A stretch of DNA of 64,000 nt from Topomyia yanbarensis. Its lineage: Eukaryota > Arthropoda > Insecta > Diptera > Culicidae. The position numbers were made by a program, and so were the translations under genes. The notes under the pieces were generated by a model that had not been told where the DNA came from, searched no databases, and saw only the letters and a program-made list of their open reading frames with translations. The DNA is taken from positions 378,672,166 through 378,736,165 of the forward strand of contig NC_080672.1 in NCBI RefSeq assembly GCF_030247195.1. The letters are read 5' to 3'. The first letter of the stretch is position 1; the number at the start of each line of letters is the position of its first letter. Of this stretch, positions 34,790 to 46,330 are shown one piece after another.

Positions 34790-36813
34790 TGGGCCGGTAT
34801 GATTGACGATTTTTAGAGTGATTGCATAATGAGAAATATTTCTATATGAGAAAGGCAAAATGCACCAAAGTCCAAAGAAGTCAATTTTTGTCAAACATCT
34901 CAATGTTTCATGCATTTTATAGTCATTTGGCATCAAAAATACAAATTTGATTTTGAATTTTTTTCATTTCAGTTTATATGGGAATTTGCTGTGTGATTGC
35001 ACTCTTCAACTCGTAACTCCGGAACCGGAAGTCCAATCAATAAAAAATTCAAAAGCAGCTGATGGGAAGGTTGTATCTTTCATTTGAGACTAACTTTGTG
35101 CAAATCGGTTCAGCCATCTCTGAGAAACGGAGGTCACATTTTTTTCCACATACACACACATACATACACACAGACATTTTCTGATCTCGACGAACTCAGT
35201 CGATTGGCATATGACACTCGGCTCTCCGGGTCGGGATTAGATTGACGAATTTTAGAGTGAATGAGAAAGGCAAAAACATTTTTAGCAAATATTGAAGGTT
35301 ATGCATTTTTTTTTAGAATTGCTCATCTATGTTTCATAAACATTAAATCAATTTTAACTTCGCTTCCTATTAAATAAAGACCCCTATTACAGTACATCTC
35401 TACAAAAACGAGCTCAGTTTGAAAAGAAATCTGAGGATTGAGTGATTACAGAACTCTGGAATTTTCTATTGGAATGTTTACAGGCAGGAATTTGATATTG
35501 ATGCTATTAGTCAACTGTGAAATCAAGACCAATAGATCAGTTACATATCAGGACCTCATTCCGACAATTTATCAAAAGTCCTCATGATGTTTACAACAAC
35601 AGGTTATCAATCTACGGATCAGATAATTGTTATTGTAATATTGAATTAAATCAGTCTGCATCAATAAATTTTCAACTTCAATCCAATAATTTTTTTTGGG
35701 TGTGGTGGGTTTTCGGTTGTATGGTCTTAACCCCCAAAACCTTCTCTTGGCTACGCCGTTGCTTGGAGTTATTTATTTCGCTTTTCATTTTCCGATATGT
35801 TTCAGATCGATCCGATGGTTATAAGTTAGAAAAATTGCAGTCAGAAGGTTCGCACAAATGAACATTTTTGTACTGATAAGTTATCAAGTTCCTTCCAGAC
35901 AACTTGGAAGTGTTCAGTGATTATTTCTAGCGGTTGTAGATAGTAAAATGAAATACAAAATTCGTTTTATCTAAATAATGTTTAGCTTATTTCAATGGAT
36001 TATTACTATATTGAACAATAAATAGGTGACAAAGAGTAACAACAAACAACAAGCCATAACTTTTAAAGTATTCAATACAGATATTTAAAGTCTTTAGTAA
36101 AGTTATTCGCAAAAGTAAGAGCTACAAATTTGCTGAAGGCATCATTTCGTTATAATCACTTCCAAGAAAATTTGTGAAAATATCTCACTCATAGGGGGAT
36201 TAATCAGCAAAAGCACAATACCAAAAGAAAGGGCATATTACCTCCATTAAATTCTCCGAAGATACTATTGACCTAAAATAAGCCGTTTTGGCGTTAATAA
36301 TAGATTACATGTTTTTGGTCATATTTCTGGCAATGGGAAATGATAAAAATCTTTCGTCCGCATTTAATGTTAAATATCTCTTTTGATAATAGTCCTATTT
36401 CAACAATCTATAGCTTGTTCGAAAGGTATTCGCTGTCTAAAAACATATAAATTGTTAATCTATATTGCCAATTTCGGCAGATAATTTAAAAAAAACTGCA
36501 AGAAACGCAATTTTTACGCATTCAAACATTCATATCTTGGAAACTAAACATCAGAATCAAAAACAAATTAATAGCGTTCATACTGTTTTTTTAGTTCTTT
36601 CATTTAAAATTGGTTTGGATAAGATCGGTTCAGCCATTGCTGAGAAACACAAATGAGAATTTGTCCGTTACATACACACGCACAGACACACACACAGACA
36701 TTGTCCCAAATCGTCGAGCTGAGTCGATTGGTATATAAGACTCGGCCCTCCGGGCCTCGGGAAAAATCTTGAAAGTTTGAGCGAATTCTATACATTTCTT
36801 TTATAAGAAATGT
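34790..36813. repeat. Dispersed repeat family, copy B with left extension
   Basis: 35215-36813 corresponds to window positions 1-1579. The left extension 34790-35214 is not represented there because the window begins inside copy A. The extension holds ACTCCGGAACCGGAAGTCC, CGGTTCAGCCATCTCTGAGA and a (CA)n tract, then CGATTGGCATATGACACTCG. The block CGATTGGYATATRACACTCG recurs at the right end near 36725, so the family is built of partly repeated modules. It is nested in the 31032-37471 element. Confidence 0.75.
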
Positions 36814-37473
36814 GAAAGGAAAGTAAAGGAAGAGAAACAAAGAAAAACTGAGCTTAGAAAGAATAACAAGAAAACACCTCGTAAACAAAAAATATTAAAA
36901 ATTAATATTTAGTGCAAGAAGATTCCTGACGAACTTTGAACCTTGATTTATCATATATATTATTGTTTACTCTATTGCATAACATTCAATGCTGCTTTGT
37001 TAAGTCTGCAGTAACCAAATTGTACCGAAAGTTTTTCTATTTCTCAAAATGATAGAACTAAAAAAATACTTCATGCAGTCAGCCTTCCATATAAAGATTA
37101 ATGCATTTTTGATTGGCAGTCACTGATTTGCTTATATTCTTCTTTCATGCATTAAATGTACTGCAAAGAGAACGAGTCAGTAGGTCAGTTTAGTAGAAAA
37201 AAACTTCACTGTTTCCAAAATATATTCAGTCACATTCAGTGTGTCCAAAATATGCTTGGAACACTGTCCAAATTAGTGTGGAAGGGTCCGAAATGTGAAA
37301 AATTCATGCTGTGAAGAAATGTCAATGTATAAAACATCTATTGACAGTTTTCTTTCAAGAACAGTAATTTTGGAGCAGACATGTATTGCATTAAAAACAT
37401 AGGCAAGCAAATATTTTTTGACGTTCACGTAATTTCACTTCCTCTAGGGGTCTAAAATTGGTTGGTTACCCTA

Positions 37474-37739
37474 TACTATACTTAAAGATTTTAGTGGGGA
37501 AGCACTATTGTATGTAACAGAAGTTGTTTATTTGTTTTTTATCGCACTAGAGAGAATATTTCGAAACAACGTACCAGTCCGTTACTTCTAATGAAAACGT
37601 TTCATCAAAGCTGAAATCTCTTACCATAAATATCTTTGAAGAAGAATGTCATAATAGTCGCAATAGGATATTCGAGCGTTTTGTAACGTCCCGTTTCAAA
37701 ACCATACAAAAAAGGGAAAATAAGCCTGATAGTCGTTAA
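37474..37739 (+). pseudogene. P/THAP-like transposase, 3' fragment
   Basis: In frame with 30823-31029 once the inserted element is removed, it reads KDFSGEALLYVTEVVYLFFI and ALERIFRNNV. After a one-base frame change near 37575 it continues IFEEECHNSRNRIFERFVTS and RFKTIQKRENK before TAA at 37737-37739. A terminal block with E-x-CH and a basic F-x3-R-x-K stretch is usual at the C-terminus of THAP/P-type transposases. The gene is dead through frameshift and insertion. Confidence 0.5.
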
Positions 37740-37931
37740 ATGGCACTGTAGAGGTTCGGCGAATCAATTAAAATTTGCATTCATCACGTTCTTGTTGATT
37801 TGCTGGCTGTTTTAAGCAATATAAGAAATGAGAAAAGGTAAATGTATAAACAAATAGTTTTTCACTCCTGATATTGCAATATTTTTCCTGCCAATAACAA
37901 TACTCCCCTTGCGAGCACGCATGAGAGCATA

Positions 37932-38482
37932 CACTGATAAAAAATCACACTATAAAACCAAGGGAAATTTAACATCATTTTCCAGTGCACTTGCAAGTTG
38001 AAAGGCAAATCAAATGATTTCCCTTCGAAATTCACATGAAAATCTATTAAAACGCAGTTCATGTGCTATTTCAAACTGTATTCAGCCTATTTTCACATGA
38101 ATACGATTTGTTTTACCCTTGAATTTTGGTTGCCATGCTGTTGAGTCGCATAGTATGAACTTTCCACATAACATTCATGTGAAAAACATATAGTGCATAT
38201 CCATATGTAAAACAATTGATATCGCCGATTCTTCTACCCATTAAATCTATAGGTAAAATTAATTGATATTCACGTGTAATTCATTTGGAAATCTTAGTCA
38301 ATGGTATTTCTTATGATGTTTATGTTATTTTCACATAATGTTCGCAAGAATTCCACTAGAAAATCATATTGCCCACACTCTATTAGATATTCAAATGGTA
38401 AACGTAAGCTTTTCATGTTTTTTACAATTGAATCAATTCAAGTGTTTTCCACATGATGTTAACGTGTCTAGTTTTTTCAGTG
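37932..38482. mobile_element. 551-bp TA-flanked MITE
   Basis: CACTGATAAAAAATCACAC at the left and AGTTTTTTCAGTG at the right are inverted, with TA on both sides (37930-37931 and 38483-38484). The interior repeats CACATGAA, TTCACATGA and ATGTGAAAA motifs many times. Tc1/mariner-type non-autonomous element by target preference. Confidence 0.75.
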
Positions 38483-38515
38483 TAGATAAAGAAGTATGTT
38501 TCTTTACTTTGCACG

Positions 38516-38820
38516 CAGGGTGGCCAGACCTACCGATTTATCGGTAGTCCTACCGATTTTGGTCTTTCCTACCGATTCACAGACGACCAAGGCAAAACTA
38601 CTGATATTTTGTTATTCCGAATTCCGAAAACTACCGATTTTTATTGATTTTGGACACATCCTACTCAACATTCATTTTTTGGGTTGGATTTGGTCTGAGA
38701 TCTGTGTTGTCAGTATTTTACAATTCTATGTCAATACTACGTTTTTGGGACAACAACCCGGCCGACCGATAAACTTTTAGTGAGCCTACCGATATTAAGG
38801 AATTCTATCTGGCCACCCTG
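38516..38820. mobile_element. 305-bp hAT MITE with perfect 8-bp duplication
   Basis: CAGGGTGGCCAGA and TCTGGCCACCCTG are exact 13-bp inverted ends. TTTGCACG is exactly duplicated at 38508-38515 and 38821-38828. The interior carries CCTACCGATTTATCGGTAG-type repeats. Non-coding. Confidence 0.95.
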
Positions 38821-38893
38821 TTTGCACGATAGGTAGAGCTGGTGACATGTACGAGTGGTAGATTTGGCTTCATTCTGTGTGAGCCTTTACATA

Positions 38894-39208
38894 CACACCA
38901 AAAAAATCTGAATTTTATCGTTTACGTAATTGCAAACATGACACAATTAGACAAACCGTAATTTACGAAATGACGGAACATTACCGTGTTCCGTTTAATT
39001 TCACATGAAACATATACTTTACATGCGCAATGACATAAAATTACACTTCCTACCATTCAGAACAAACGCTGTATGAGGAGTAAAATTACATGGTTTACAA
39101 AATTCAACGTCATGTAAAATTAAAATCAAACGTAAAACTAAGTCATTTTTGATGCTCGTATATGTCAGGGTCAGGAGACGTAAATTTACACTATTTTTTC
39201 TAGGTGTG
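38894..39208. mobile_element. 315-bp TA-flanked MITE
   Basis: CACACCAAAAAAATCTG and ACTATTTTTTCTAGGTGTG are inverted with a small gap, with TA at 38892-38893 and 39209-39210. The interior is rich in GTAAAATTA and TTTACGTAA motifs. It resembles the 551-bp element in style but not in terminal sequence. Confidence 0.72.
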
Positions 39209-39240
39209 TAAGTAAATAACGCCTTTGTTGCGAACACTAC

Positions 39241-39370
39241 CCACCTTCTCCCACTAGCTGATCAAGACGACCAAACTAGGTCTCAAACCGTTGATTATTG
39301 GTTCTGATGGTTCAAGTTTTCAATTTGGCCTTCTTTCTTTTATAAAATGTCATGTCATGAATAATAAAAA
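39241..39370. repeat. Repeat copy holding the unoccupied target of the 792-bp element
   Basis: Its reverse complement runs continuously through the sequence that at 11168-11321 and 12122-12150 is interrupted by the 792-bp element. The target octamer appears once here, as GACGACCA (39266-39273), against TGGTTGTC twice at the filled site. Confidence 0.78.
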
Positions 39371-40292
39371 TGTAATATATTGTGGTTTTCACTGGAAATT
39401 AGCAAAAATAGCGAAAAAACAAGATAGCGACAAGATCGCGACAAGATTGCGAAACCGCCATTTTTAAGATTTAACCTTTTCAATTCCGCAAGGCTACAAA
39501 AATGTAATTTGAATTGATTTTTATATGAAGTCTTCGAGCGACTATTGCTCTTGAACCAAGGAAGAACTTAGGAGGATGCAAAGGGATTGAGTTAGGAATC
39601 AAAAAGGCACACTAAACAATAAATTAAATGGGTACCAAAAAATAGTAACAAATCATTTCCGATTTTCGCTCAACAGGTAATGAAGGGGTGAATAAATCCA
39701 TGAACTGTCAATTCATGACCGTCCGATACCTGACCAACAGGGCCTATATATTGCTAGATGTTTGCTCTAAACTGGGCAGATGGAGCTAACAGGGTATATT
39801 TTCAATTCTTTCGCTATTTTGAATTGATTCCGTCGCATGCTAATCTTCGGTGAAAAGCACAATAATATATTATACGTTTGAATGTTTATAATGAATATTG
39901 GCGAATAAAAGCGTGATTGACTCACAGATGGCAAGTATGTAAAATTGATGATGGGAAATTTGATATCCGTCAAACTACGGTGAATTTTTTGGTATTTACG
40001 AAACCTCTAATATCTTCAACACGGAATACAAAACGGCAAGAAAAACGTTAGGTGAGTTATAGAAATCTATCAAAGATATAACGTCAAAAATCTGACGTTA
40101 CTTAAATAATTTTTTGTTTTAATAACCGCTGACATTGATTATTTTTCAGAAAAGAAAAAATGTGTTGTTCACGCGTGCCTGAGCTATTTTGGCGCATCCG
40201 GAAATTTTACCACCTTTTTCAAAATTCCCTATCCAGTGTTTCATAAATGAAAGCAGCTCTTGCACTTCTCCGATAAGCGCCGAAATTATATA

Positions 40293-40717
40293 CACTCAGG
40301 TTTTTTTTACGCGGGGATACGAGCCGCGTAAATGAAAACCGCGTAAATGAAAACCGCGTAAATTTCAAAATCCGCGTAAATGAAAACCGCGTAAATTTCA
40401 AAATCCGCGTAAATGAAAACCGCGTAAATTTCAAAATCCGCGTAAATGAAGACCACTTAAATTTAAGAATCCGCGATAAAGGGAACCTCATTGATGGATA
40501 CCGCGTAAATTTCAAAATCCGCGTAAATGAAAACCGCGTAAATTTCAAAAACCGCGTAAATGAAAACCGCGTAAATTTCAAAAACCGCGTAAATGAAAAC
40601 CGCGTAAATTTCAAAATCCGCGTAAATGAAAACCGCGTAAATTTCAAAATCCGCGTAAAAAAAACCGCGTAAAAAAATACCGCGCAAAAAAATACCGCGT
40701 AAAAAAAAACTTGAGTG
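40293..40717. mobile_element. 425-bp TA-flanked element made of a CCGCGTAAATGAAAA minisatellite
   Basis: The ends are CACTCAGGTTTTTTTTACGC and the inverse of CACTCAAGTTTTTTTTTACG, flanked by TA (40291-40292 and 40718-40719). Almost the whole interior is a tandem array of a unit of about 35 bp, GCGTAAATGAAAACC followed by GCGTAAATTTCAAAATCC, about nine times, with GCGTAAAAAAATACC units at the right edge. A 142-residue minus-strand open frame (40219-40647) of the type KFTRFSFTRF is only this array in translation. Confidence 0.9.
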
Positions 40718-41072
40718 TATTCAGCTCATTTTACTTCGGCGGATGTTATTGCAAGTAAGAAAAGCTGCGAAAACCGCATATCCCTCCTTTATCGGACGGA
40801 TGGATTCTCCGATGTAATGCAAGACGTTCATGGTCGCAATATGACAAAAATAACATAACCGTTTATAATTTAGAGTAGGTTTTGCAATACTTCAAAACTT
40901 CATGAACAATAACTTTACCAAATTGCGCAATAAAGTAAAAGTAATTTCTTACCATCACTTTTATATTCCATATCAAAATAATTTGTATTTACCTGTAAGA
41001 ATATCGTTTAGAAATTCACTTCCTCTATAAAAATTAACCAAATTAAATCATCCTTCTAGTGTTCGTGATTGA

Positions 41073-41110
41073 GAAAGGCACAATTGCACCGCTAGGTGGA
41101 TTAAAACAGG
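41073..41110 (+). repeat. Short repeat end, AGGTGGATTAAAACAGGT motif
   Basis: GATTGAGAAAGGCACAATTG is followed by CACCGCTAGGTGGATTAAAA. It matches the minus strand at 34474-34545. It marks an end of a dispersed family whose body I cannot define. Confidence 0.5.
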
Positions 41111-41859
41111 TAATAACTTTTGTTTTATCAAAAGGAACCAAATCGCTCTTATTACAAGTTTCTTATGTGAACAGTCAAAACTTTCAGATATTGAGATTAT
41201 TCGTATTCAATCGAAAGTTACAGGAAAAAGTTGAAAGTGGCCCAACCTTGTCGACATTCTGTTACATTTCACTGTGCTGTGCAGCGTGCCATCGCTTATG
41301 AGGGGAAAGGGAAAAAGAAGCTTTCTTCATATCGAGTACGGCCTGGCAGTGAATAGTCGAAGCGATATGCAGTGCGTCTGAGATAGAAGGTAGTACCAAT
41401 TGTAGTCACATTTGCTAATGTTGCGCTTCTGTCGCTAAGAAGAAGAGACGGTTTTCTTTTGGACATGTGTTGAGTTTACTGAAGTTCTTATTTCGCTTAT
41501 CTATTACATATTATCTAGATAACGATGTTCATCAGTTTTATCATGTAAATTCATATTATTCAATTGCTACATTGCTTCTATAAATTTTAGTAATAACACT
41601 TCGAAAAAAAAATGAAATGTGAATCTTTGGAGGTGGTATTCTCGTATTCTACATGGAGGTTGATAACAGCCTATGGGCTCTCAAACGTGAAAATTATCCG
41701 CTCGACGCGCCAACAAGATTTCATTAACCAGTCAAATGATAAAAGTATTTTCTTGCGTTGCGGATGGTTGTCCTATCCTAATTACACGGTGTTATAAAAT
41801 AAAAATTGAATGTACATTTAAAGTGATCTGTTAAAGGTTGTAGGTTTGGACCAGACGCA

Positions 41860-42107
41860 AAACCACGTGTGTTCAATTTAATATACACCCAAAATCTTTA
41901 TTTACAGCCAAAAAACTTTTTCAGAATTTTCGGCACGAAAAAAATATCACGGTCATTTTTCAACCGATTTTCAATTCTCTAAGTGTTTTGGAAAGAAGAA
42001 ATTACCATTCCAAATGTATGCTATGTTATGTTCTTTTATTAAAAGTGCTATGCAGTTTTGGGACAATATAAAAGCAATCATTTGCAATGTTTGTTTGTGA
42101 AAAGCAT
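41860..42107. repeat. Dispersed repeat interrupted by the 5.4-kb hAT element
   Basis: It is homologous to part of 4840-5240 and stops at AAAAGCAT, the target octamer. Sequence after the hAT element (47544 onward) is GAAAATTTCTCAACATTTTT, the presumed continuation. Confidence 0.5.
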
Positions 42108-42138
42108 CAGGGCCGGCGGATACCGTGGGTAGTATGGG

Positions 42139-42847
42139 CAGTGTTGCCACAATTAAATCTGTACCGGGAGTTGAAAAATCTTTTCTATCTGTACTCTTCC
42201 ATAGAAAAATCTGTACTGGATTCTGTACCCAAGCAATAAGAAGATTGTTTTAAAAAAATCATTTTTTTTATACATATTTTTCATTCGGGAAAATCAAGCC
42301 AGATATTGTGACTCGGTTGTTTTATTTGAGCTGGAATTCCGCAAGAAACAAGTTAGAATTTCGGATGAGTTTGACTGGGTAATGTCAATATCAGCTCCAA
42401 CTCAAACTCTCGCTGCCATTTTGTTTGCAACCAAAGGTGACCAACAGAGTAGCGGTGAGAAGCTGAGATGAGGCTGGTAATATCAATAGGATACGAGAGA
42501 CCTGCTTGCAGGAATTCAAATGGAGCAGGTCAGAGTAAACGTATGCACTCGTAGAAGATTAGCTCGCCTTTCACTTAGACATCATCCATTTGATTTGCTG
42601 GAAGCAGGTTTCTCGCATATTGCATTCTAATGTTAGCTTGAGTTCAAACTCAATCAGTACCAGCTCCACTTCCGATTCTTGCCATCACTGCTGTCTAACT
42701 CAACGTTTACCTGCTGTTTACTGCGATTATCTGTACCAATCTGTTCTGTTTTACAAAAATCTGTTATCTGTACCGTACAGAATCTGTATCAATAATGCTT
42801 AGAAAATCTGTACCTTTCTAGATAAATCTGTACTTGTGGCATCACTG
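42139..42847. mobile_element. 709-bp hAT MITE (family H1, copy 2) with perfect 8-bp duplication
   Basis: It begins CAGTGTTGCCACAATTAAAT and ends ACTTGTGGCATCACTG. AGTATGGG is exactly duplicated at 42131-42138 and 42848-42855. Terminal and internal blocks match 15419-17793 (GGGAGTTGAAAA, TGTACCGTACAGAATCTGTA, TTTCTAGATAAA). It landed 31 bp inside the left end of the larger hAT element. Internal arms are palindromic. Confidence 0.95.
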
Positions 42848-43544
42848 AGTATGGGTAGTACTACCCACTCGAAAATAACAGAGATGGGAAATACCCACTC
42901 GAAAGTTTGGATCAAACTAAAACCTGAAACTCATCGCATATTTGTCTTGCGCACAAAATGCATGCGTCTGAAATTCTTGATGCATAATAATTTTATTTTT
43001 TATTGAAATACAAATTTCTTTATTTCAACTTTCTTGAAAATATAGTATAATAATTAGGATTTGTTTGAAATTTAAACTTATTTTAGTAATTCTAAGAAGA
43101 ATGTGTTTTGACACATTCACATCTTAAAACAAGGAACTCAGATCGATATGCAGAAAAATTATTGGTGCATTTTTATTCAGACTAAAGGATGCAGTTAGAA
43201 ATACTTTCAAAGATTAGATATACAATTTGTTTTTTTAGCACGAACTTTTATTTGAGTAACAATTGAAACAAGGAGAAACACTATTAGGCTTATTATATGG
43301 AGGGCAAAAGATGTACACAAGAGGAATTGATTTCAACATGAAGATAGGGCGGACAACAATATTAGAGAAATAAGAAATTAAACTTGCAGCTTTTTGACAA
43401 AAGGAAGAATACTACAGGACATCATGAACCGGATCGTTGACTGATCCGTTTGGTACTCTTTTGGGACCAGATTTCCAGGGAGCTGTTAGCATTTCAACTA
43501 AATGAGAAGAGATAACTAAATTTGTCTATCTATTGTGATTAAAA

Positions 43545-43961
43545 CACAGAGAACAGACGTCCATCTTCAGCATTCAACTTGTGTAAAATCTCTAACGGTT
43601 TCGAAGGTAGTTGGGATATTCAAACCAGGTGCGCTACTGTCGTCATGTTTTTTGTGGCTGAGTTCGACAGAATTGACAGCGGTTATTCCTCTACCCAGTC
43701 AAACTAGTCCGGAACCGGTTCGGACTTCCAGCATGAATTCCAGCTCAAATGCATCAACCGATAGAGTCAGAATCGGTTGTTCTCTTTGAGCAAGATTCCA
43801 TACTGAATCCATTCAAGATTTCGAACCGGTTCCGGAATGGATTTGACGGATAGTTGGGATAGGCTGGTGTGGCGGCGCTAGTGTTTATCGTATATATTCA
43901 AATGTTTACACACGTTTTTTTTTAAATATTTTTGTTCGATCATGGATGTCTGTTCTCTGTG
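43545..43961. mobile_element. 417-bp MITE, CACAGAGAACAGAC type
   Basis: CACAGAGAACAGACGTCCAT is inverted at the right end with one mismatch. TTAAAA flanks both sides (43539-43544 and 43962-43967). It has internal AACCGGTTC palindromes. The right half matches the fragment at 4160-4237, and the outer terminus resembles 14758-15053. Confidence 0.88.
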
Positions 43962-43974
43962 TTAAAAATCTGTA

Positions 43975-44302
43975 TATCAGAGACATATAGGGAAATCGAG
44001 AATAGCTACCACATCTCGTACTGGAACGAGGCCGAAGGGATTCGTTTAACGGAGATCTGGCGCTATGGTACTAGGCGCACGACCAGACAACATGTTTAAT
44101 GTTTGCGATAATCGTCACTATAAGCGTAGAGACCGCTCTCCATGACCCCACTACACCGGAGATGCTCAGCCAACGTATAATGACTGGACATGACCCGAGA
44201 TATCATCTGAATGAAGCCACGAACCTTATCAATCCCTTTGAACCAAGGCTTGTTTGTGCATTGGGGATTCCTAAACTTCCATTGTTCCACGAAATTTTCC
44301 AA
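43975..44302 (-). pseudogene. LINE ORF2 C-terminus
   Basis: The minus strand reads VRGFIQMISRVMSSHYTLAE, HLRCSGVMESGLYAYSDDYR and then HVVWSCA, with LRPRSSTRCGSYSRFPYMSL after it. The HYTLAEHL-x-C-HxxWxC layout is the zinc-knuckle-like tail after the polymerase/RNase H region of R1/LOA/I-type mosquito LINEs. Here two of the cysteines read Y and S. It lies downstream of the ORF1 piece at 45525-46330 on the same strand, about 1.2 kb away, which is too close to hold a complete endonuclease and polymerase. Confidence 0.65.
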
Positions 44303-45524
44303 TTTTCGAGCGTCCTCTGATAAGAAATACTGAAAAACTCGTGAAAGCTACGCGATCTTTCATTAATATCACATTCTAATGCCTAACTGTTCACCTTTTC
44401 TCATTACCATGCTAATCTAAATGTCCGCCTTCTGATTACCCGAAATGGAGCAATGCAAAAGAATTCAAACTAAGGTAATGTGATTTGATTTTTCAGATAA
44501 AGAACTAAGGAACTCTCATATTTTCCCTAAAAATGCAAGGAGTGCTTTCCATGCGCCATAGAATGGAGAGCATCCTTGGAACTGTGATGATGTGGATATG
44601 GTCGTTGGGGGGAAATATAAAACCATCAGTTTTGTGGGGAAAATGTATGCAGCACAGCCTCTTTTATGATTACCCTCACCTCTACTGTCATAATAATTTG
44701 CATAGAAGCGATGCATAGCTGTCATCATTTAACGAACGCTACAGTGATACTCATAAAATGGCGAAATTTTTCGTGAATAACAGCGAAACCGCCATTTTAT
44801 TAGTATAAAACCCCCTTAATTGAAAAATTATCTCAAAAACTCAACGTAGGGGTTAGGCATTTTTTACATAGAATGTGTATGCAAAGTTTGAAATATATCG
44901 GTCAAGTAGTTTTTGAATGGCTGTTAACACCGCAAATCATGTTTTTCCAGAGACGTTCCACAAAAAGCTTCGTCTTTCTAATAAAAATTGACAAAAAACT
45001 TGGTGGTGGAGTAGTCATGATCATATTGAAATTGTTGCGAATATCATACAATAAGATAGATCGGTTATCAACGTGAAGACAACCATATGGCATACCGTGT
45101 GAGTTGAAGTCATCTTGAACTAGCTGAACTGCGAGGTATAGAAGAACAATGTCTGCCTTTGATTCGGACTTGACGCCGACAACTTCAATATCTGGTACCG
45201 AGGATTAACGCGGCCCTGCGAATAATGTTAAAATTGTGGAAGGTCTACGTCGGAAGTTAACGAAATACTTCGTGTTGAACCTAGGAAAATCATTGGAATG
45301 AAATATAGGGACACATGGGATTTGTTATGTCCCATGAGGAAATTCCTGTTAGTTTCTAAGTTTTCCGAGGCGAGGAGCCACTTTTGTTTAATTCGTTTAT
45401 TTGACACGGCTAATAGCGGTAGCTTAACGAAGCCATGGATCTTTTATACGTTTACAATACATGTAAAAATAAAAATAAAAATACAAACAAGAATTAATTA
45501 ATTGGATCTCGTGCGCCCAACTTT

Positions 45525-46330
45525 TTATTGCGAGCGGAGACCTTTTTCGCGAGGTCTGTTTGCAAACAGCGTCAGGGGGTCATATAATTCTCTCTTGTTT
45601 TCCACGTCCCGGTCGAAGCTGGCTTGGTGTCCGGGATCAGATGTTCTCCCTTGCTTCTTGCACTTATTGTTGATCAGTGTAAATCCATCGTCATTGTTAT
45701 TGCATTCGTTGCCGATGTTGCTTACAGTTCCTTTTGTGGTGCTGGATGATTGTTTTGCGGTTGTCATTATGGTCTGAACAGCTGCCACAAATTTGGCCAC
45801 CGTTTGTGGTTCAGGCATTGGTATTGAAAACTCTGTTTTAGGTTGGTTTGCCGTAGATGAGTTGGCAATCGGTTGAGATGCATTTTCCCCTGCATCTTCC
45901 GCGCAAGGTTGTCCATGATGAGCTGTCTGATTACAATGCTTGCACGTAGGAGTTTGCCTCTCATGGGTGCATAGCGTAGTTTGCATAATTGTAGTTCCGT
46001 GAGTATTGAGTTTTATTGCCAAGTAGGAGGGCCTTTCAACCCGCATCCTCACTACAAAAAAGCCGTTCTCCGTATTGCGACATGCATTTTGCAATTGGCT
46101 CAGGAGGGGTACGAGGTGATAGGTCATATAACCTTACATCTATATAATCATTCTCAATGTATACGGGAATCTTAATTCCAACGTTGTCACTTTCAACCAC
46201 GTGTTTTAAGTTTTAAGTGCTGAATGATATTAACACTACATTGCGAAGATGATGATACTGAAGGTACAAGACTTCCGCAAGCCTAAGTTGCATTTTTACC
46301 TTCAGAAGGTATTCCACTTCACTAAAACTC
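45525..46330 (-). pseudogene. LINE ORF1 (gag-like, zinc knuckle)
   Basis: Upstream frame: KMQLRLAEVLYLQYHHLRNV, then IKIPVYIENDYIDVRLYDLS and PRTPPEPIAKCMSQYGERLF, an RRM-like gag domain. After a frame change near 46080 it gives RMRVERPSYLAIKLNTHGTT, then LCTHERQTPTCKHCNQTAHH with C-x2-C-x4-H-x4-C, a CCHC zinc knuckle. A low-complexity acidic/asparagine tail ends at 45525. Gag-like ORF1 proteins coat the LINE RNA. It probably belongs to the same LINE copy as 43975-44302, with the central part deleted. Confidence 0.7.

Larger units (their letters stand above)
31032..37471. mobile_element. 6.4-kb TA-flanked TIR element splitting the P/THAP-like pseudogene
   Basis: GGGTAACCAACC at 31032 is inverted as GGTTGGTTACCC at 37460-37471. 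Similarity continues inward (AATTTGGACCCCTA against AATTTTAGACCCCTA), about 28 bp in all. TA lies on both sides (31030-31031 and 37472-37473). Removing the element and one TA joins KQFTK to TILKDFSGEALLY in one open frame, which proves the boundaries. Inside are a degenerate frame at 31570-31917, a MITE at 32313-32944 and the dispersed repeat at 35215-36813. TA insertion suggests Tc1/mariner-like or a related group. No DDE core was recognised. Confidence 0.82.

Noticed and set aside
40219..40687. Minus-strand frames with KFTRFSFTRF and FEIYAVFIYA repeats
   Set aside because: Translation of the GCGTAAATGAAAACC minisatellite. A 34-36 bp unit stays open in several frames.
40293..40717. CRISPR-like array
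   Set aside because: Repeats are contiguous with no unique spacers, lie within a eukaryotic TIR element, and no cas genes exist.
43975..46330. Complete LINE inside the hAT element
   Set aside because: Only ORF1 and the extreme C-terminus are recognisable. The 1.2 kb between them is too short for endonuclease and polymerase, so I list two fragments.
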